Assembly: GCA_964454445.1 (NCBI GenBank)
Contig: CAYVTD010000001.1
Span: 62,001 to 126,000 of the forward strand
Reading direction: 5' to 3'
Source: CAYVTD01 sp964454445
GTDB lineage: Bacteria > Bacteroidota > Ignavibacteria > Kapaibacteriales > UBA2268
DNA: 64,000 bases
Shown here: positions 46,072-55,430 of the stretch, piece by piece
Position numbering within the stretch: position 1 is the first letter of the stretch
Layout of the letters: each line of letters starts with the position of its first letter
Translations under genes and position numbers: made by a program
Notes under the pieces: model-generated
Database searches by the model: none
Seen by the model: the letters and a program-made list of their open reading frames with translations, nothing else
Told to the model about the DNA's origin: nothing

Positions 46072-48405
46072 ATGAAAAAAAAAGAAGAAGATGTTAATGT
46101 AAATGATGACGATTTTCGCGGCAAAGCAGCTCGTCTCGAAGATTTATTAAAACTCAGCAAAAATTTTCAAGACGAAGAGCGGAGGACTCCAATACCTTTC
46201 AATGACTTTCTTTTTCTGGCATCACAACAGCCCAGGCTCGTCTTTCGCGACATTTTTACACTTTTCAACGATATGGTCCATCATTATGTGCCAAACCTCG
46301 AAGAGGAAAGAAACGACCCGGAGTTTATTAACTTTATAGGTTACGACAGCACTAATTTATTTGTCAAAGACTGCGATAATCCATTTTTCGCCGACCGGTT
46401 GTTTATCAATCGTTTTATGAATCTTGTAGAGGGAATGAAGCAGGTCTCGCTCCAGAATCATATTTATCTTTTCGAGGGACCTCCCGGAAGCGGCAAAAGC
46501 ACTTTTTTAAACAATCTTCTACAACGTCTAGAAGAATACACTCGTATCGATGACGGAGCTGTTTACAAAACTTATTGGCGACTTAATCTCGACAAACTTG
46601 GCGGACGTAACAACTTTCAATCGCGATTACAGGAACAACTGCAGGAAAACGATGTAAACGAAAACGATTTTAGCATTCCTGCAATGAAGAATTATAATAT
46701 GCCTAATTACGAAAGGATCAACAAAAAATTTATCGAATTCTCCTGCCCTCGACACGATCATCCGATTCTGCAAATTCCGAAGAGTTTTCGTGCTAACTTC
46801 TTGAAAGAACTGTTGCCAGATAGCGAGTTTAAAGAGCAATTATTCGAAAATACCGAATATAAATGGATATTTAAAGATATACCATGCAATATATGCAAAT
46901 CATTGTTTTCAACCTTGCTCGATATCCTTGGCGATCCGCTGTTGTGCTATGATATGATCAGCGCCCGCAGGGCACGTTTCAACAGACAGTTCGGTGAAGG
47001 TTTGAGCATATTTAATCCCGGCGATCCCGTCTATCGCAAACCGATTCAAAATGTACAACTTGAGAATATGTTAAACAATCTGCTCAAAACAGACAATATC
47101 GATTTTGTTTATTCCTATCTCGCAAAGACAAACAATGGAGTGCTTGCCTTGATGGACATAAAAGAGGCAAACGTCGAGCGACTCAAGAGCTTACACGGCA
47201 TCATCAGCGACGGCGTTCAAAAAGTTGAGCTAATCGAAGAGCAGATTAAAACACTTTTCATCGGTTTAGTCAATCCCGAAGACAGACACCATTTCGAAAA
47301 TGTCAAATCATTTCAAGATAGAATAATTACTGTCAATATCCCTTATGTGCTCGACTATCAAACGGAGGTGCAAATTTATAAAAACAAATTTGGTGATGAT
47401 ATAAGCGAAGCGTTTTTGCCGAGAGTTCTCGATAATTTTGCTAAAATAATTATTTCCTCGCGAATGGAATCTGACTCACCTGCTTTTCGGAAATGGATAG
47501 CACAGCCACAAAAATACAGCAAATATCTCGACAAGAATATGTTGCTCTTGAAAATGCAAGTTTATAGCGGAAGAATTCCAACTTGGCTTTCAGAGGAAGA
47601 CGAAAAACGCTTCGACAAGGCAACCCGCAAAGCTTGCATAGCCACCGCCGAATTAGAAGGCAAAAAAGGCATTTCCGGCAGAATGTCACTAAGTGTTTTC
47701 AATAGCTTTTTTACAAAGTATGCTTCCAACGACAAAATGATAACAATGGAATGTGTAAAAGATTTCTTTATGAAAAAAATTGTTGCTCCTCCCTTCAACG
47801 AAATCCCTGACGGATTTATCGGCTCGCTCGAAGATATGTACGATTTTGACGTATTGCAGGAAGTTAAGGAGGCGATTTATTATTATAATGAGTTGCAAAT
47901 TTCCAAAGACATTCAGAACTATCTTTTTGCCTTAAATTACGACATTGGCGAGACAAAGCGCTGCGAATTCACCGGCGACAATATTGAAATCACTGAAGAT
48001 TTTTTCAAAAATTTCGAAGCAATGTTTCTCGGCACCACAAGCACAACGACTTCACGCAAACTATTTCGCAAAGATGTGCATAATGAATACATTTCCAAGG
48101 GCCTTTCGTATGAAATTCGACTGGAAGGCAAAAGCATAACCGAAACATCAATTTTCAAATCACTTTTCGATCGCTATACGCGCAATCTCAAGGAAAATGC
48201 TTTAGCACCATACAGTGAGAACGAAAATTTCCGTCGAGCTATCATTGCTTTTGGCACCGATGAATTCAACACTTACGACTCACGTTTGCAGCGCGATATC
48301 GAACGTATGCTCGACAATCTCGTAAAGAAATTCAAATATTCGACAGAAGGCGCCCGCCAAGTAAGTTTGTATGTGCTTGATAAAAAACTAGTAAAAAAAT
48401 ATTGA
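46072..48405 (+). CDS. prkA: PrkA-type serine protein kinase / AAA ATPase
   Basis: A 777-residue cytoplasmic protein of the PrkA (YeaG) family, which combine an AAA-like ATPase domain with a kinase-like C-terminal domain and act in starvation and stress responses. The Walker A loop GPPGSGKST is at residues 136-144. The arrangement SRLF-like 'FADRLFINRFMNLVEGMKQ', then P-loop, then later DIKEANVERL, FIGLVNPEDRHHFENVK and GISGRMS, follows PrkA. It is longer than E. coli YeaG (about 640), partly through an N-terminal acidic/Lys-rich extension and a Cys-containing insert (CPRHDHP; CNICKSLF), a possible metal site. SpoVR lies 30 kb away; a YeaH-like gene is not seen. Confidence 0.78.
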   Translation: MKKKEEDVNVNDDDFRGKAARLEDLLKLSKNFQDEERRTPIPFNDFLFLASQQPRLVFRDIFTLFNDMVHHYVPNLEEERNDPEFINFIGYDSTNLFVKDCDNPFFADRLFINRFMNLVEGMKQVSLQNHIYLFEGPPGSGKSTFLNNLLQRLEEYTRIDDGAVYKTYWRLNLDKLGGRNNFQSRLQEQLQENDVNENDFSIPAMKNYNMPNYERINKKFIEFSCPRHDHPILQIPKSFRANFLKELLPDSEFKEQLFENTEYKWIFKDIPCNICKSLFSTLLDILGDPLLCYDMISARRARFNRQFGEGLSIFNPGDPVYRKPIQNVQLENMLNNLLKTDNIDFVYSYLAKTNNGVLALMDIKEANVERLKSLHGIISDGVQKVELIEEQIKTLFIGLVNPEDRHHFENVKSFQDRIITVNIPYVLDYQTEVQIYKNKFGDDISEAFLPRVLDNFAKIIISSRMESDSPAFRKWIAQPQKYSKYLDKNMLLLKMQVYSGRIPTWLSEEDEKRFDKATRKACIATAELEGKKGISGRMSLSVFNSFFTKYASNDKMITMECVKDFFMKKIVAPPFNEIPDGFIGSLEDMYDFDVLQEVKEAIYYYNELQISKDIQNYLFALNYDIGETKRCEFTGDNIEITEDFFKNFEAMFLGTTSTTTSRKLFRKDVHNEYISKGLSYEIRLEGKSITETSIFKSLFDRYTRNLKENALAPYSENENFRRAIIAFGTDEFNTYDSRLQRDIERMLDNLVKKFKYSTEGARQVSLYVLDKKLVKKY

Positions 48406-48450
48406 GAGTATATGTCTTTATGAATTATTGGACAAAGTTACAATATATAA

Positions 48451-50514
48451 TTATTCCACCCGGAATTCCCAATCTTCGATGACCGGATTTAGTTCATAAC
48501 TCAGCTTGTTTGTTACGGTAAACATCTGGGTAGTGGTCTGTCGCAAAGTAGGTAACAATAAATCGCCTACTTCGGTATAATCTGATATTTTTTCTGTTAC
48601 AAGTATCTGATCCTCATCTAGATACTCGGCTTTTTCGAGAAAAAATGTTTTAGAGTTGAAATAATACGTAGTCTCTGTTCCATAAGGGGCGACTGCTTTC
48701 ATTAGAATATAATCGCCCTGGCTACCGAGAACACTGCATTTATAGCCAAGCTGCAAGAGTTGGGTTTCTTTAAAAAGTGTGGCATCGAGCAAGGCTTTGG
48801 TGCTGTCGTTGCCACTGTATTTATTGTATTTTTCCATATCTTTTGTCCAAACATTAACACCATCGCTGATGGTTTCCTGAGTTCTAAAAGGAAACTTGAC
48901 AATACGGTACATCTTGTTTGGTTGTTTGTACTTTGAAGTGATTTCGCCAATGTTCGACTTGCCTTGACTAGCAAAATCGATTGTACCAGTAATTTTCAAA
49001 GTTTGCGTTGCCTCAATGGCAGCTTTCCCACCGATTGCCTGAGTATATTTTTCTATTAATTCTTTTGCATCAAGTTTCGATTTCTCGAGTTTGGCGCCAG
49101 CACCAGTCAAAGGCTCTAAATCGAGATTATAATCGTAAACATTGCCGAAAACAGATAGTTTGTCTCTAACTTCAGGGGCACCAACGACAACAATAAAAGC
49201 AGAGAAAGGATTCATATACTTGTTAGCAACAGCTCTTATCTCGTAAGGAGTTGTTCCCATCACTAATTCAGGATAGCGCTTGAGTTCGTGCATCGGAACA
49301 CCATAAAAATAAGCTCTCTGTATCAAACTGGCAATGAAGTCAGAATCCTCGAAGCGCATAAGATATGTGCCCACAACCGATTTCTTTACCCGCATCAATT
49401 CTTCGTTAGATGCTTCCTGAGTGGCAAGTAAATTAAGCTGTTCCTTGATTACTGTTATTGCCGAGTCGGCAACACTATTACGCACATCTGCAACACAGAA
49501 GAAATAATTGGAAAACTTATTGGCTGTTTCCATCCCATAAGGCGAATATGTGTATGAATGTGTTTCCCGTAAAGTTCTGAACAAACGACCCGCAAATCCT
49601 GCCCCAATAACATCTGCGGCAAGAGCCAGTTTCTGATAATCCTTGTCTATATAAGCAAGACCGGGCGTGCAAAGAAAAATTGTCGATTGCACCGAGCCGG
49701 GTCTCGATACGAAATAAACACCTGTTGGATGTGGTTTTGCTGGCGGTATCTGCACTTCAGGCGGTTTTTCCGATTTCCATTCACCCAAATACTTATTCAT
49801 TTGCTCAACGATTTCTTCAGGATCTACATCACCAACAATGGCAAGAGTTGCGTTGCTTGGCTTGAAAAATGTGTTGTGATAATACTTCAGATCATCGACT
49901 TTGATTTTTTCTAAAGAGCTATTTGTCATTCGGGAAGAATAAGGGTGGTTTTCGCCATAAAGCACAATTTTTGACAAATCAGCTGCAAGAGCACCAGGAG
50001 TGCCTTTTCTTTGCTGCAAATTTGCTTGATATTGTGGGATTAGTTTCTCAAATTCACCTTTCGGAAATGATGGGTTTATAACCGCATTCTTTAATATATC
50101 CATCAGCAACGGGAAATGTTTTTTCAATGAGTGGCTGCTAATGGTAATGGCATCAATACCAGCATTTGCGGAAATACTTGCACCTACACCATCAAGTTTC
50201 GCCGCTATCTGTTGGGCGCTTGTCTTGCCATATCCTTTTAAAAGCATATCGGCAGTCATCTCGGCTACACCGGGATTGTCGCGATCCATCGACTTTCCAC
50301 CAGCAATTTGCATTCGCAAAGAAATAATTGGTTGCTCGTGATCTTCGATTATAAACAGCTTTAGTCCATTCTTCAGGACATATTCTTTGTGCTCGGGAAA
50401 AGTAAAGTTTTTTGCAGGCAAAGATTCCGGCTTTATATTCACATCAATTTTATCTTGTGAATAAGAATTAGTAAGAAAAATTAAACTTAGAGCTATTATC
50501 AAAAATTTTTTCAT
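48451..50514 (-). CDS. M16 family peptidase-like protein, inactive subunit type, with C-terminal LolA-like domain
   Basis: A 687-residue exported protein. I choose ATG 50514, which stands 6 bp after AAAGGTG; a GTG three codons upstream lies inside that site. A signal peptide (about 1-19) is followed by two M16 half-domains (about 35-470). Where active M16 peptidases have HxxEH, this one reads GVAEMTADMLLKG, so the zinc ligands are missing, while the partner-type RETHSYTYSPYG motif of the second half is kept. That is the pattern of the non-catalytic subunit in two-component M16 peptidases. The last about 190 residues look like a LolA/LppX-type lipoprotein-binding beta domain. The active partner is the gene upstream, 26 bp away. 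Confidence 0.85.
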   Translation of the reverse strand: MKKFLIIALSLIFLTNSYSQDKIDVNIKPESLPAKNFTFPEHKEYVLKNGLKLFIIEDHEQPIISLRMQIAGGKSMDRDNPGVAEMTADMLLKGYGKTSAQQIAAKLDGVGASISANAGIDAITISSHSLKKHFPLLMDILKNAVINPSFPKGEFEKLIPQYQANLQQRKGTPGALAADLSKIVLYGENHPYSSRMTNSSLEKIKVDDLKYYHNTFFKPSNATLAIVGDVDPEEIVEQMNKYLGEWKSEKPPEVQIPPAKPHPTGVYFVSRPGSVQSTIFLCTPGLAYIDKDYQKLALAADVIGAGFAGRLFRTLRETHSYTYSPYGMETANKFSNYFFCVADVRNSVADSAITVIKEQLNLLATQEASNEELMRVKKSVVGTYLMRFEDSDFIASLIQRAYFYGVPMHELKRYPELVMGTTPYEIRAVANKYMNPFSAFIVVVGAPEVRDKLSVFGNVYDYNLDLEPLTGAGAKLEKSKLDAKELIEKYTQAIGGKAAIEATQTLKITGTIDFASQGKSNIGEITSKYKQPNKMYRIVKFPFRTQETISDGVNVWTKDMEKYNKYSGNDSTKALLDATLFKETQLLQLGYKCSVLGSQGDYILMKAVAPYGTETTYYFNSKTFFLEKAEYLDEDQILVTEKISDYTEVGDLLLPTLRQTTTQMFTVTNKLSYELNPVIEDWEFRVE

Positions 50515-50540
50515 TTTGTTCACCTTTGCTATAAATTATA

Positions 50541-51893
50541 TTAATTTGTTTTTGGTAGATAGTTTAAAACGACTCTTTTGTCGGTATCAAAGTATTTCTT
50601 AGCTACCCGCTTAATGTCTTCGACAGTAACGCTTAAGTATTTATCCAATTCGGAATTAATCAACGAAGGATCTCTGAAATAGCTGAAATACATGGCAAGG
50701 GATTCGGCTTTGCTAAGCACATTTTTTTTGTCAGAAACAAAGCTCATAGCGGTTATATTTTTTGCCTTGTCGAGTTCCTCGGTTGTAACGCCTTTTTGGA
50801 TAACACTTTCGATTACTTTAGAAAACTCTTTGCTAATATCTTTCAATTCATTGCCCGGTGTTGGAATTCCGATAAACATGGCAGCACCGGAATATTCCAA
50901 AGGCATTGATTCAATCGAAGCATTAACGGCGATTTGTTTTTCATCGACAAGTTTGCTATAAAGCCGCGAGCTTTCGCCTGAAGATAAAATATCGACAAGC
51001 AATGCAAAAGCATAATAATCTTCCGAGCCAATCTTTGGCGCCCTATAACTAATAAATATCGCAGGTAATTGCGCCTTTTCATCTGTAATTGTTTCTGTGT
51101 ATCCTTTTTCGAGAGGTGGGGGGGTAAACTTTGTTTCCGGTACAGGAACAAACTCTTTGTATTGACCAAAATATTCATTTACGTATTTTCTTGCTTCATT
51201 TAGCTCAAAATCTCCAGAAATAACGAGAACAGCATTGCTGGGATGGTAAAATTTGTTGTAAAACGTTCTAAAATCGTCTATTGTTGCTTTTGCTAAATCC
51301 TCTTTTGAACCAATGACCGACCATTGATAATTGGAGTTATTCCACAAGTTCGCACATAACTTATCAATCATATCTCCATACGGCTGGTTATCTACATGCA
51401 TTTTCAACTCTTCTAACACCACTCCCCGTTGTGTTTCAACTCCGATAGTATCTACGAGCAAATGCCTCATCCTCTGGGATTCTATCCAAAGGGCAAGTTT
51501 TAACTCATTTGATGGTAACTGAATATAATAAACTGTTTCATCGAAATAGGTATGTGCATTCAGAGTGCCTGATGCTTCCTGAACATTTTTGTCGATGCTC
51601 GCACGTGGGTAAGCCGATGTTGCTTCAAACATAAGATGCTCAAAAAAGTGGGCATAGCCGGTTTTGCCCGGTGTTTCGTTGTGCGAGCCAACCCGGTAGT
51701 GAACCACTGTTGCAATGATTGGAGCGGTTTTATCAATGTTATATATCACATGCAAACCATTAGGAAGACTGTCCATAACGTATTTAATCGGATAAAAACT
51801 ATCATTGCTGGCTTTTAATGCCGGGAGATTTACCACTAGAGCAAAAAATAAAAGAGTTAAAAACACTCTTTTCAATAAACCTTTCGATTTCAT
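50541..51893 (-). CDS. M16 family zinc peptidase, active subunit type
   Basis: A 450-residue exported metallopeptidase (signal peptide about 1-28). The inverted zinc motif HFFEH is at residues 82-86, and the distal zinc-ligand glutamate is E162 in VVLEELKMH, the normal spacing. A second half-domain follows. It forms, with the inactive paralogue encoded downstream, a two-component periplasmic peptidase in the style of mitochondrial processing peptidase and PqqF-like pairs; the pairing is inferred from motifs and order. lnt lies 51 bp upstream on the same strand. Substrate unknown. Confidence 0.92.
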   Translation of the reverse strand: MKSKGLLKRVFLTLLFFALVVNLPALKASNDSFYPIKYVMDSLPNGLHVIYNIDKTAPIIATVVHYRVGSHNETPGKTGYAHFFEHLMFEATSAYPRASIDKNVQEASGTLNAHTYFDETVYYIQLPSNELKLALWIESQRMRHLLVDTIGVETQRGVVLEELKMHVDNQPYGDMIDKLCANLWNNSNYQWSVIGSKEDLAKATIDDFRTFYNKFYHPSNAVLVISGDFELNEARKYVNEYFGQYKEFVPVPETKFTPPPLEKGYTETITDEKAQLPAIFISYRAPKIGSEDYYAFALLVDILSSGESSRLYSKLVDEKQIAVNASIESMPLEYSGAAMFIGIPTPGNELKDISKEFSKVIESVIQKGVTTEELDKAKNITAMSFVSDKKNVLSKAESLAMYFSYFRDPSLINSELDKYLSVTVEDIKRVAKKYFDTDKRVVLNYLPKTN

Positions 51894-51944
51894 AATATAC
51901 CTTCCATAAAAAGTAAGAAAACAATGTATTCGATTTTAAAAACT

Positions 51945-53606
51945 CTATTTGGTTTTTCTAAATACTACATACAAGAGCAAAGCAGATATATAAATAGCGC
52001 ACACGAAAGGCAGCCAATCTCCGAAAAGAGAATAGAACGTTGTTTCCTTAATAATAGGTACTCTTTCGGCAATAGATGTTGTTTTGTATTGTGGTGCACG
52101 TTTTATTGTTTCGCCACTTGCTGTGATAAAACCAGAAATTCCAGAATTTGCACAGCGGGCAATATATCGACGATTCTCAATAGCTCGCATTGTTGCAATT
52201 AAGTAATGCTGTTCAGGTCCAAAGGTATGGTCATACCAGGCGTCATTAGTTATTATAACAATTAAACTTGCACCTTTTGCTGCAAATTCGCTCACGTGGC
52301 GGGGAAAAACCGATTCGATACAAATAACTGGTGCAATCATAAAATCTTCGCCGTTTCGCTTTACTTTCAAGTTTTTCAACTCATTACCTTTACCCCAACT
52401 CGAGATACCTACCTTCCACTCGAAAAGACCCTTGGCAAAAGGCAATAAATCGACATACGGCAGCCACTCGGAAAAAGGTGTCAGCTTCATTTTTCTGTAA
52501 ATCTGTGGTGTCTTGCCCAAAGAATCTTCTGCATTAAACAGAATTGCTGAATTAAATGCTTGATAAAACGAACCACTACCGTCGCCAATTTCTTTTGCAG
52601 TAACTTCTGGTTTTTCGTTCTTGCCATAAATATATATCTCGGTAAAGCCTGTCAATAGAGAAACACCAAGGTTTTGAACTCTATTTTCAAAAAAAGTGAA
52701 CTCTTTAAATGAATTGAAGCTTAAACTTAAATAAGGAATTGCCGTTTCGTTCCATACAACTAAATCGAGATTCTTTTCCGCTTGAATTAACGAATCAGTC
52801 ATTATAAACTGGTGGAGCATCTGGTCAAGGGCGCTCGATTGCCATTTCGTCCAAGGATTGATATTAGGTTGTATCAAGCCAATTTTCATAGTTTTCGATT
52901 TAGCTAGCAACTCAGTATGTTTATATTCTTTTACTCGAAAATAGCCATAGATATTAGGAATAATTAAAATAGCCAAACCTGCAGCAATATAGTAAACCAA
53001 CGGTTTTTCAAACAAGATACCGAAGCTTGTCTGTTTATGCTTAAGTTCGTTTTCGATTCTTGCTTTTCTCATAAAAAATACATATTTCAAGAAAAGAACG
53101 TTTACAATAGTAATGAAAAAGCTGATACCCCACACTCCGCTAATGTCAGCAAATTGAACCCAATAACTCCTGCCTGCTTGCGTGTAACCTACTGTAAGCC
53201 AAGGGTAGGCGAGGTCACCCATTGTTTTCCACCACTCAAAAACGACCCAAACAAAAGGAAAAGTCCAAATGCCAGAGCTTCCAGGCAATTTGTTCCGCAG
53301 ATATGAATAGAGCATCATCGGCAGAGTGAAGAAAAATGGATGGATGAAAATCAGTAAAATGCCAGCAACCATCAAATATGGGTCGGCATCCGGTTGCCAA
53401 CTACCTATCCACCAATTAGTTATGCCATTATAGAAAAAAAAGGCAATATAATAATACCAGAAATTGCCCTGTGGGTGCTCTTCGCGAAGAAATAATAGAG
53501 GTGTAAAGCCAACAAAAGCGAGGAGTTCCATTCCTATTGGCGGGAAACTAAGCCCTAGCAAAATCCCAGCACTTGCAGACAACAAAAAAAGATGTGTTTT
53601 TTTCAT
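51945..53606 (-). CDS. lnt: Apolipoprotein N-acyltransferase
   Basis: Adds the third acyl chain to the N-terminal cysteine of lipoproteins at the outer face of the inner membrane. The 553 residues have about seven N-terminal membrane helices (about 5-220) and a periplasmic nitrilase-like domain (about 238-525). The catalytic triad is visible as E287 in VVWNETAIP, K374 in YRKMKLTPFSEWLPY and C429 in APVICIES, matching E267-K335-C387 of E. coli Lnt. A last membrane helix ends the protein. It sits 34 bp from the DUF58 gene in the seven-gene minus-strand run that also encodes a lipoprotein. Confidence 0.95.
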   Translation of the reverse strand: MKKTHLFLLSASAGILLGLSFPPIGMELLAFVGFTPLLFLREEHPQGNFWYYYIAFFFYNGITNWWIGSWQPDADPYLMVAGILLIFIHPFFFTLPMMLYSYLRNKLPGSSGIWTFPFVWVVFEWWKTMGDLAYPWLTVGYTQAGRSYWVQFADISGVWGISFFITIVNVLFLKYVFFMRKARIENELKHKQTSFGILFEKPLVYYIAAGLAILIIPNIYGYFRVKEYKHTELLAKSKTMKIGLIQPNINPWTKWQSSALDQMLHQFIMTDSLIQAEKNLDLVVWNETAIPYLSLSFNSFKEFTFFENRVQNLGVSLLTGFTEIYIYGKNEKPEVTAKEIGDGSGSFYQAFNSAILFNAEDSLGKTPQIYRKMKLTPFSEWLPYVDLLPFAKGLFEWKVGISSWGKGNELKNLKVKRNGEDFMIAPVICIESVFPRHVSEFAAKGASLIVIITNDAWYDHTFGPEQHYLIATMRAIENRRYIARCANSGISGFITASGETIKRAPQYKTTSIAERVPIIKETTFYSLFGDWLPFVCAIYISALLLYVVFRKTK

Positions 53607-53640
53607 AATTTCTTGAAAAACAAATTGTTGGCAAGGGGCA

Positions 53641-54534
53641 TCACATTCTGTTCCGCTTTGTTAAATAGTCTCTAAGTGCCTTGTCGAAAGGAGTTTTAGT
53701 GCTTATTACATTAAAATCAATATTATGCTCGCGACATTCTTTTTTGATATTTGCAGTAAAACTACTCATTTGTCGAGCATACGATTTTCTGATGTGATAG
53801 GGCTGAGTAACGAGTTCCTCGCCTGTTTCCAAATCTTTGAAGTTTGCCCCGTGTCCAAAATCAAAATCAATTTCCCGTGGATCAAGCACTTGAAATGCAA
53901 TGACTTCGTGCTTGCGATGACGGAAATGCTTAAGTGCATTTAAAACCGAATTTGGATCGTCTAAAAAATCGCTCATTATAACAACAAGCCCGCGTCGGCT
54001 AATGCGTTCAGCAAGTAAGTCAAGTGCGGTAGCTGTTCCTGTCTGGTTTTGAGGGCTCGTTGCATCGAGCGTTTTGAGGATTTCGTGAATATACGATTGT
54101 TTTGAACGCGGCGGCAGATATTTATTTATTTTCGTATCATAAGTAGCCAAACCTACGGCATCTCTTTGTTTAATCAGCAAAAAAGCAATGGAAGCGGCTA
54201 AATAGGAGGCATATTCCAGTTTTGAAATATTGTCGCCTGAAGCAAACCCCATCGATGCACTCGAATCGATGGCTATTACTGAACGTAGGTTGGTTTCCTC
54301 TTCAAATTGCTTCACATAAAAACGTCCTGTGCGGGCAAAAACCTTCCAATCGAGATGTTTAATATGGTCGCCGGGACGATATTGACGATGCTCGGCAAAT
54401 TCAACGCTGAAACCATGATAGGGAGAGCGGTGCAAACCGGTGATGAAACCCTCCACAACAAGCCGGGCCTTCATTTCGATATTTTCGAGCTGTGCTATTA
54501 CCTGCGGCTGCAAATACTTGCGGTAATCTTCCAA
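53641..54534 (-). CDS. DUF58 domain protein (VWA-like)
   Basis: A 297-residue cytoplasmic protein of the DUF58 family, which has a von Willebrand A-like fold. Typical stretches are GFITGLHRSPYHGFSVEFAEHRQY (near 30-53), GDHIKHLDWKVFARTGRFYVKQFEEE, and the metal-site-like AIDSSASMGF (about 89-98, DxSxS). DUF58 proteins usually accompany a MoxR AAA ATPase, but none is adjacent here. Start is TTG at 54534: upstream codons reach an in-frame stop without an ATG, and the product then matches the usual N-terminus. Function unknown; relatives are tied to assembly of membrane or metal-enzyme complexes. Confidence 0.9.
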   Translation of the reverse strand: MEDYRKYLQPQVIAQLENIEMKARLVVEGFITGLHRSPYHGFSVEFAEHRQYRPGDHIKHLDWKVFARTGRFYVKQFEEETNLRSVIAIDSSASMGFASGDNISKLEYASYLAASIAFLLIKQRDAVGLATYDTKINKYLPPRSKQSYIHEILKTLDATSPQNQTGTATALDLLAERISRRGLVVIMSDFLDDPNSVLNALKHFRHRKHEVIAFQVLDPREIDFDFGHGANFKDLETGEELVTQPYHIRKSYARQMSSFTANIKKECREHNIDFNVISTKTPFDKALRDYLTKRNRM

Positions 54535-54613
54535 TACTTTTATTCCATTGAATTAGATTAATTCATTATAATAAATAAAAGACGGTAAAAAGCGAAAGAT
54601 AGTTTGTTTTGTT

Positions 54614-55354
54614 TTATCTATACAATTTGCATTTTACAATGCCTGCCTTGTGGAAAAAGTGGCAAAACGAGGTACTAAGAACGCCAAAACCATAAGTAAC
54701 ACTGCGGTGAAAATTTATTGATGATGCTTCTTTGAAATATTTTGTTGGGCATGTTATTTCAGCAATTTCAAAACCAGCCATAAATATTTGTGAGAGCATT
54801 TGGTTATCGAAAATAAAATCATCAGAATTAATATTATAATTTATTGATCGCAACACTTCAGCCGAAAAGGCACGATAACCAGTATGATATTCCGAAAGTT
54901 TCTGACATATCATATAATTTTCGAAGAGCGTAAGAAATCTGTTAGCGACATACTTATATCTTGGCATGCCGCCACGAAGAGCTCCTCTGCCTAATATCCT
55001 TGAACCAAGCACTACCGGATAAACTTCATTAGCAATAAGGTAAGACATTGAGTGGATAAGCTTTGGAGTATATTGATAATCTGGATGGAGCATAATAACG
55101 ATGTCGGCACCGAGCACAAGGGCTGTATTGTAACAAGTCTTTTGATTGCCTCCGTAACCCTTGTTTTTCTCGTGCTTTATCACGTGTTTTATTCCTAATT
55201 TTTCTGCTTCTCCAATGGTATTATCAGGGCTGGCATCGTCCACAAGCACAACATCATCGACAATTTCAAAAGGAATCTCCTCGTAAGTTTGTTTTAAAGT
55301 TTTTTCAGCTTTGTAAGCAGGCAAAACAACAACAATTTTTTTCCCGTTTATCAT
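54614..55354 (-). CDS. Family 2 glycosyltransferase (dolichyl-phosphate mannose synthase-like)
   Basis: A 246-residue GT-A fold enzyme. The N-terminus KIVVVLPAYKAEKTL, VLVDDASPDNT (about 35-45), NKGYGGNQKTCYNTAL and MLHPDYQY (about 89-96) give the nucleotide-sugar site. ARG-rich GGMPRYKYVANRFLT and the HTGYRAFSAEVL stretch are typical of DPM1/GtrB-like transferases that charge a polyprenyl phosphate. No C-terminal membrane helices are seen, unlike GtrB. The sugar cannot be assigned. Confidence 0.9.
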   Translation of the reverse strand: MINGKKIVVVLPAYKAEKTLKQTYEEIPFEIVDDVVLVDDASPDNTIGEAEKLGIKHVIKHEKNKGYGGNQKTCYNTALVLGADIVIMLHPDYQYTPKLIHSMSYLIANEVYPVVLGSRILGRGALRGGMPRYKYVANRFLTLFENYMICQKLSEYHTGYRAFSAEVLRSINYNINSDDFIFDNQMLSQIFMAGFEIAEITCPTKYFKEASSINFHRSVTYGFGVLSTSFCHFFHKAGIVKCKLYR

Positions 55355-55406
55355 AATTTAATGTTCTTGGTAACCAAACATTTTTAAGTTTCATAAAATA
55401 ATAATA

Positions 55407-55414
55407 CAAAATTA
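55407..55414 (-). promoter_or_regulatory. Possible -7 element of the glycosyltransferase gene
   Basis: Minus-strand TAATTTTG matches TAnnTTTG, 52 bp before the ATG at 55354. The nearest TTTG lies 24 bp upstream, longer than the usual spacing, so support is weak. Confidence 0.25.
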
Positions 55415-55430
55415 CTAAGGAATAAGGTAA

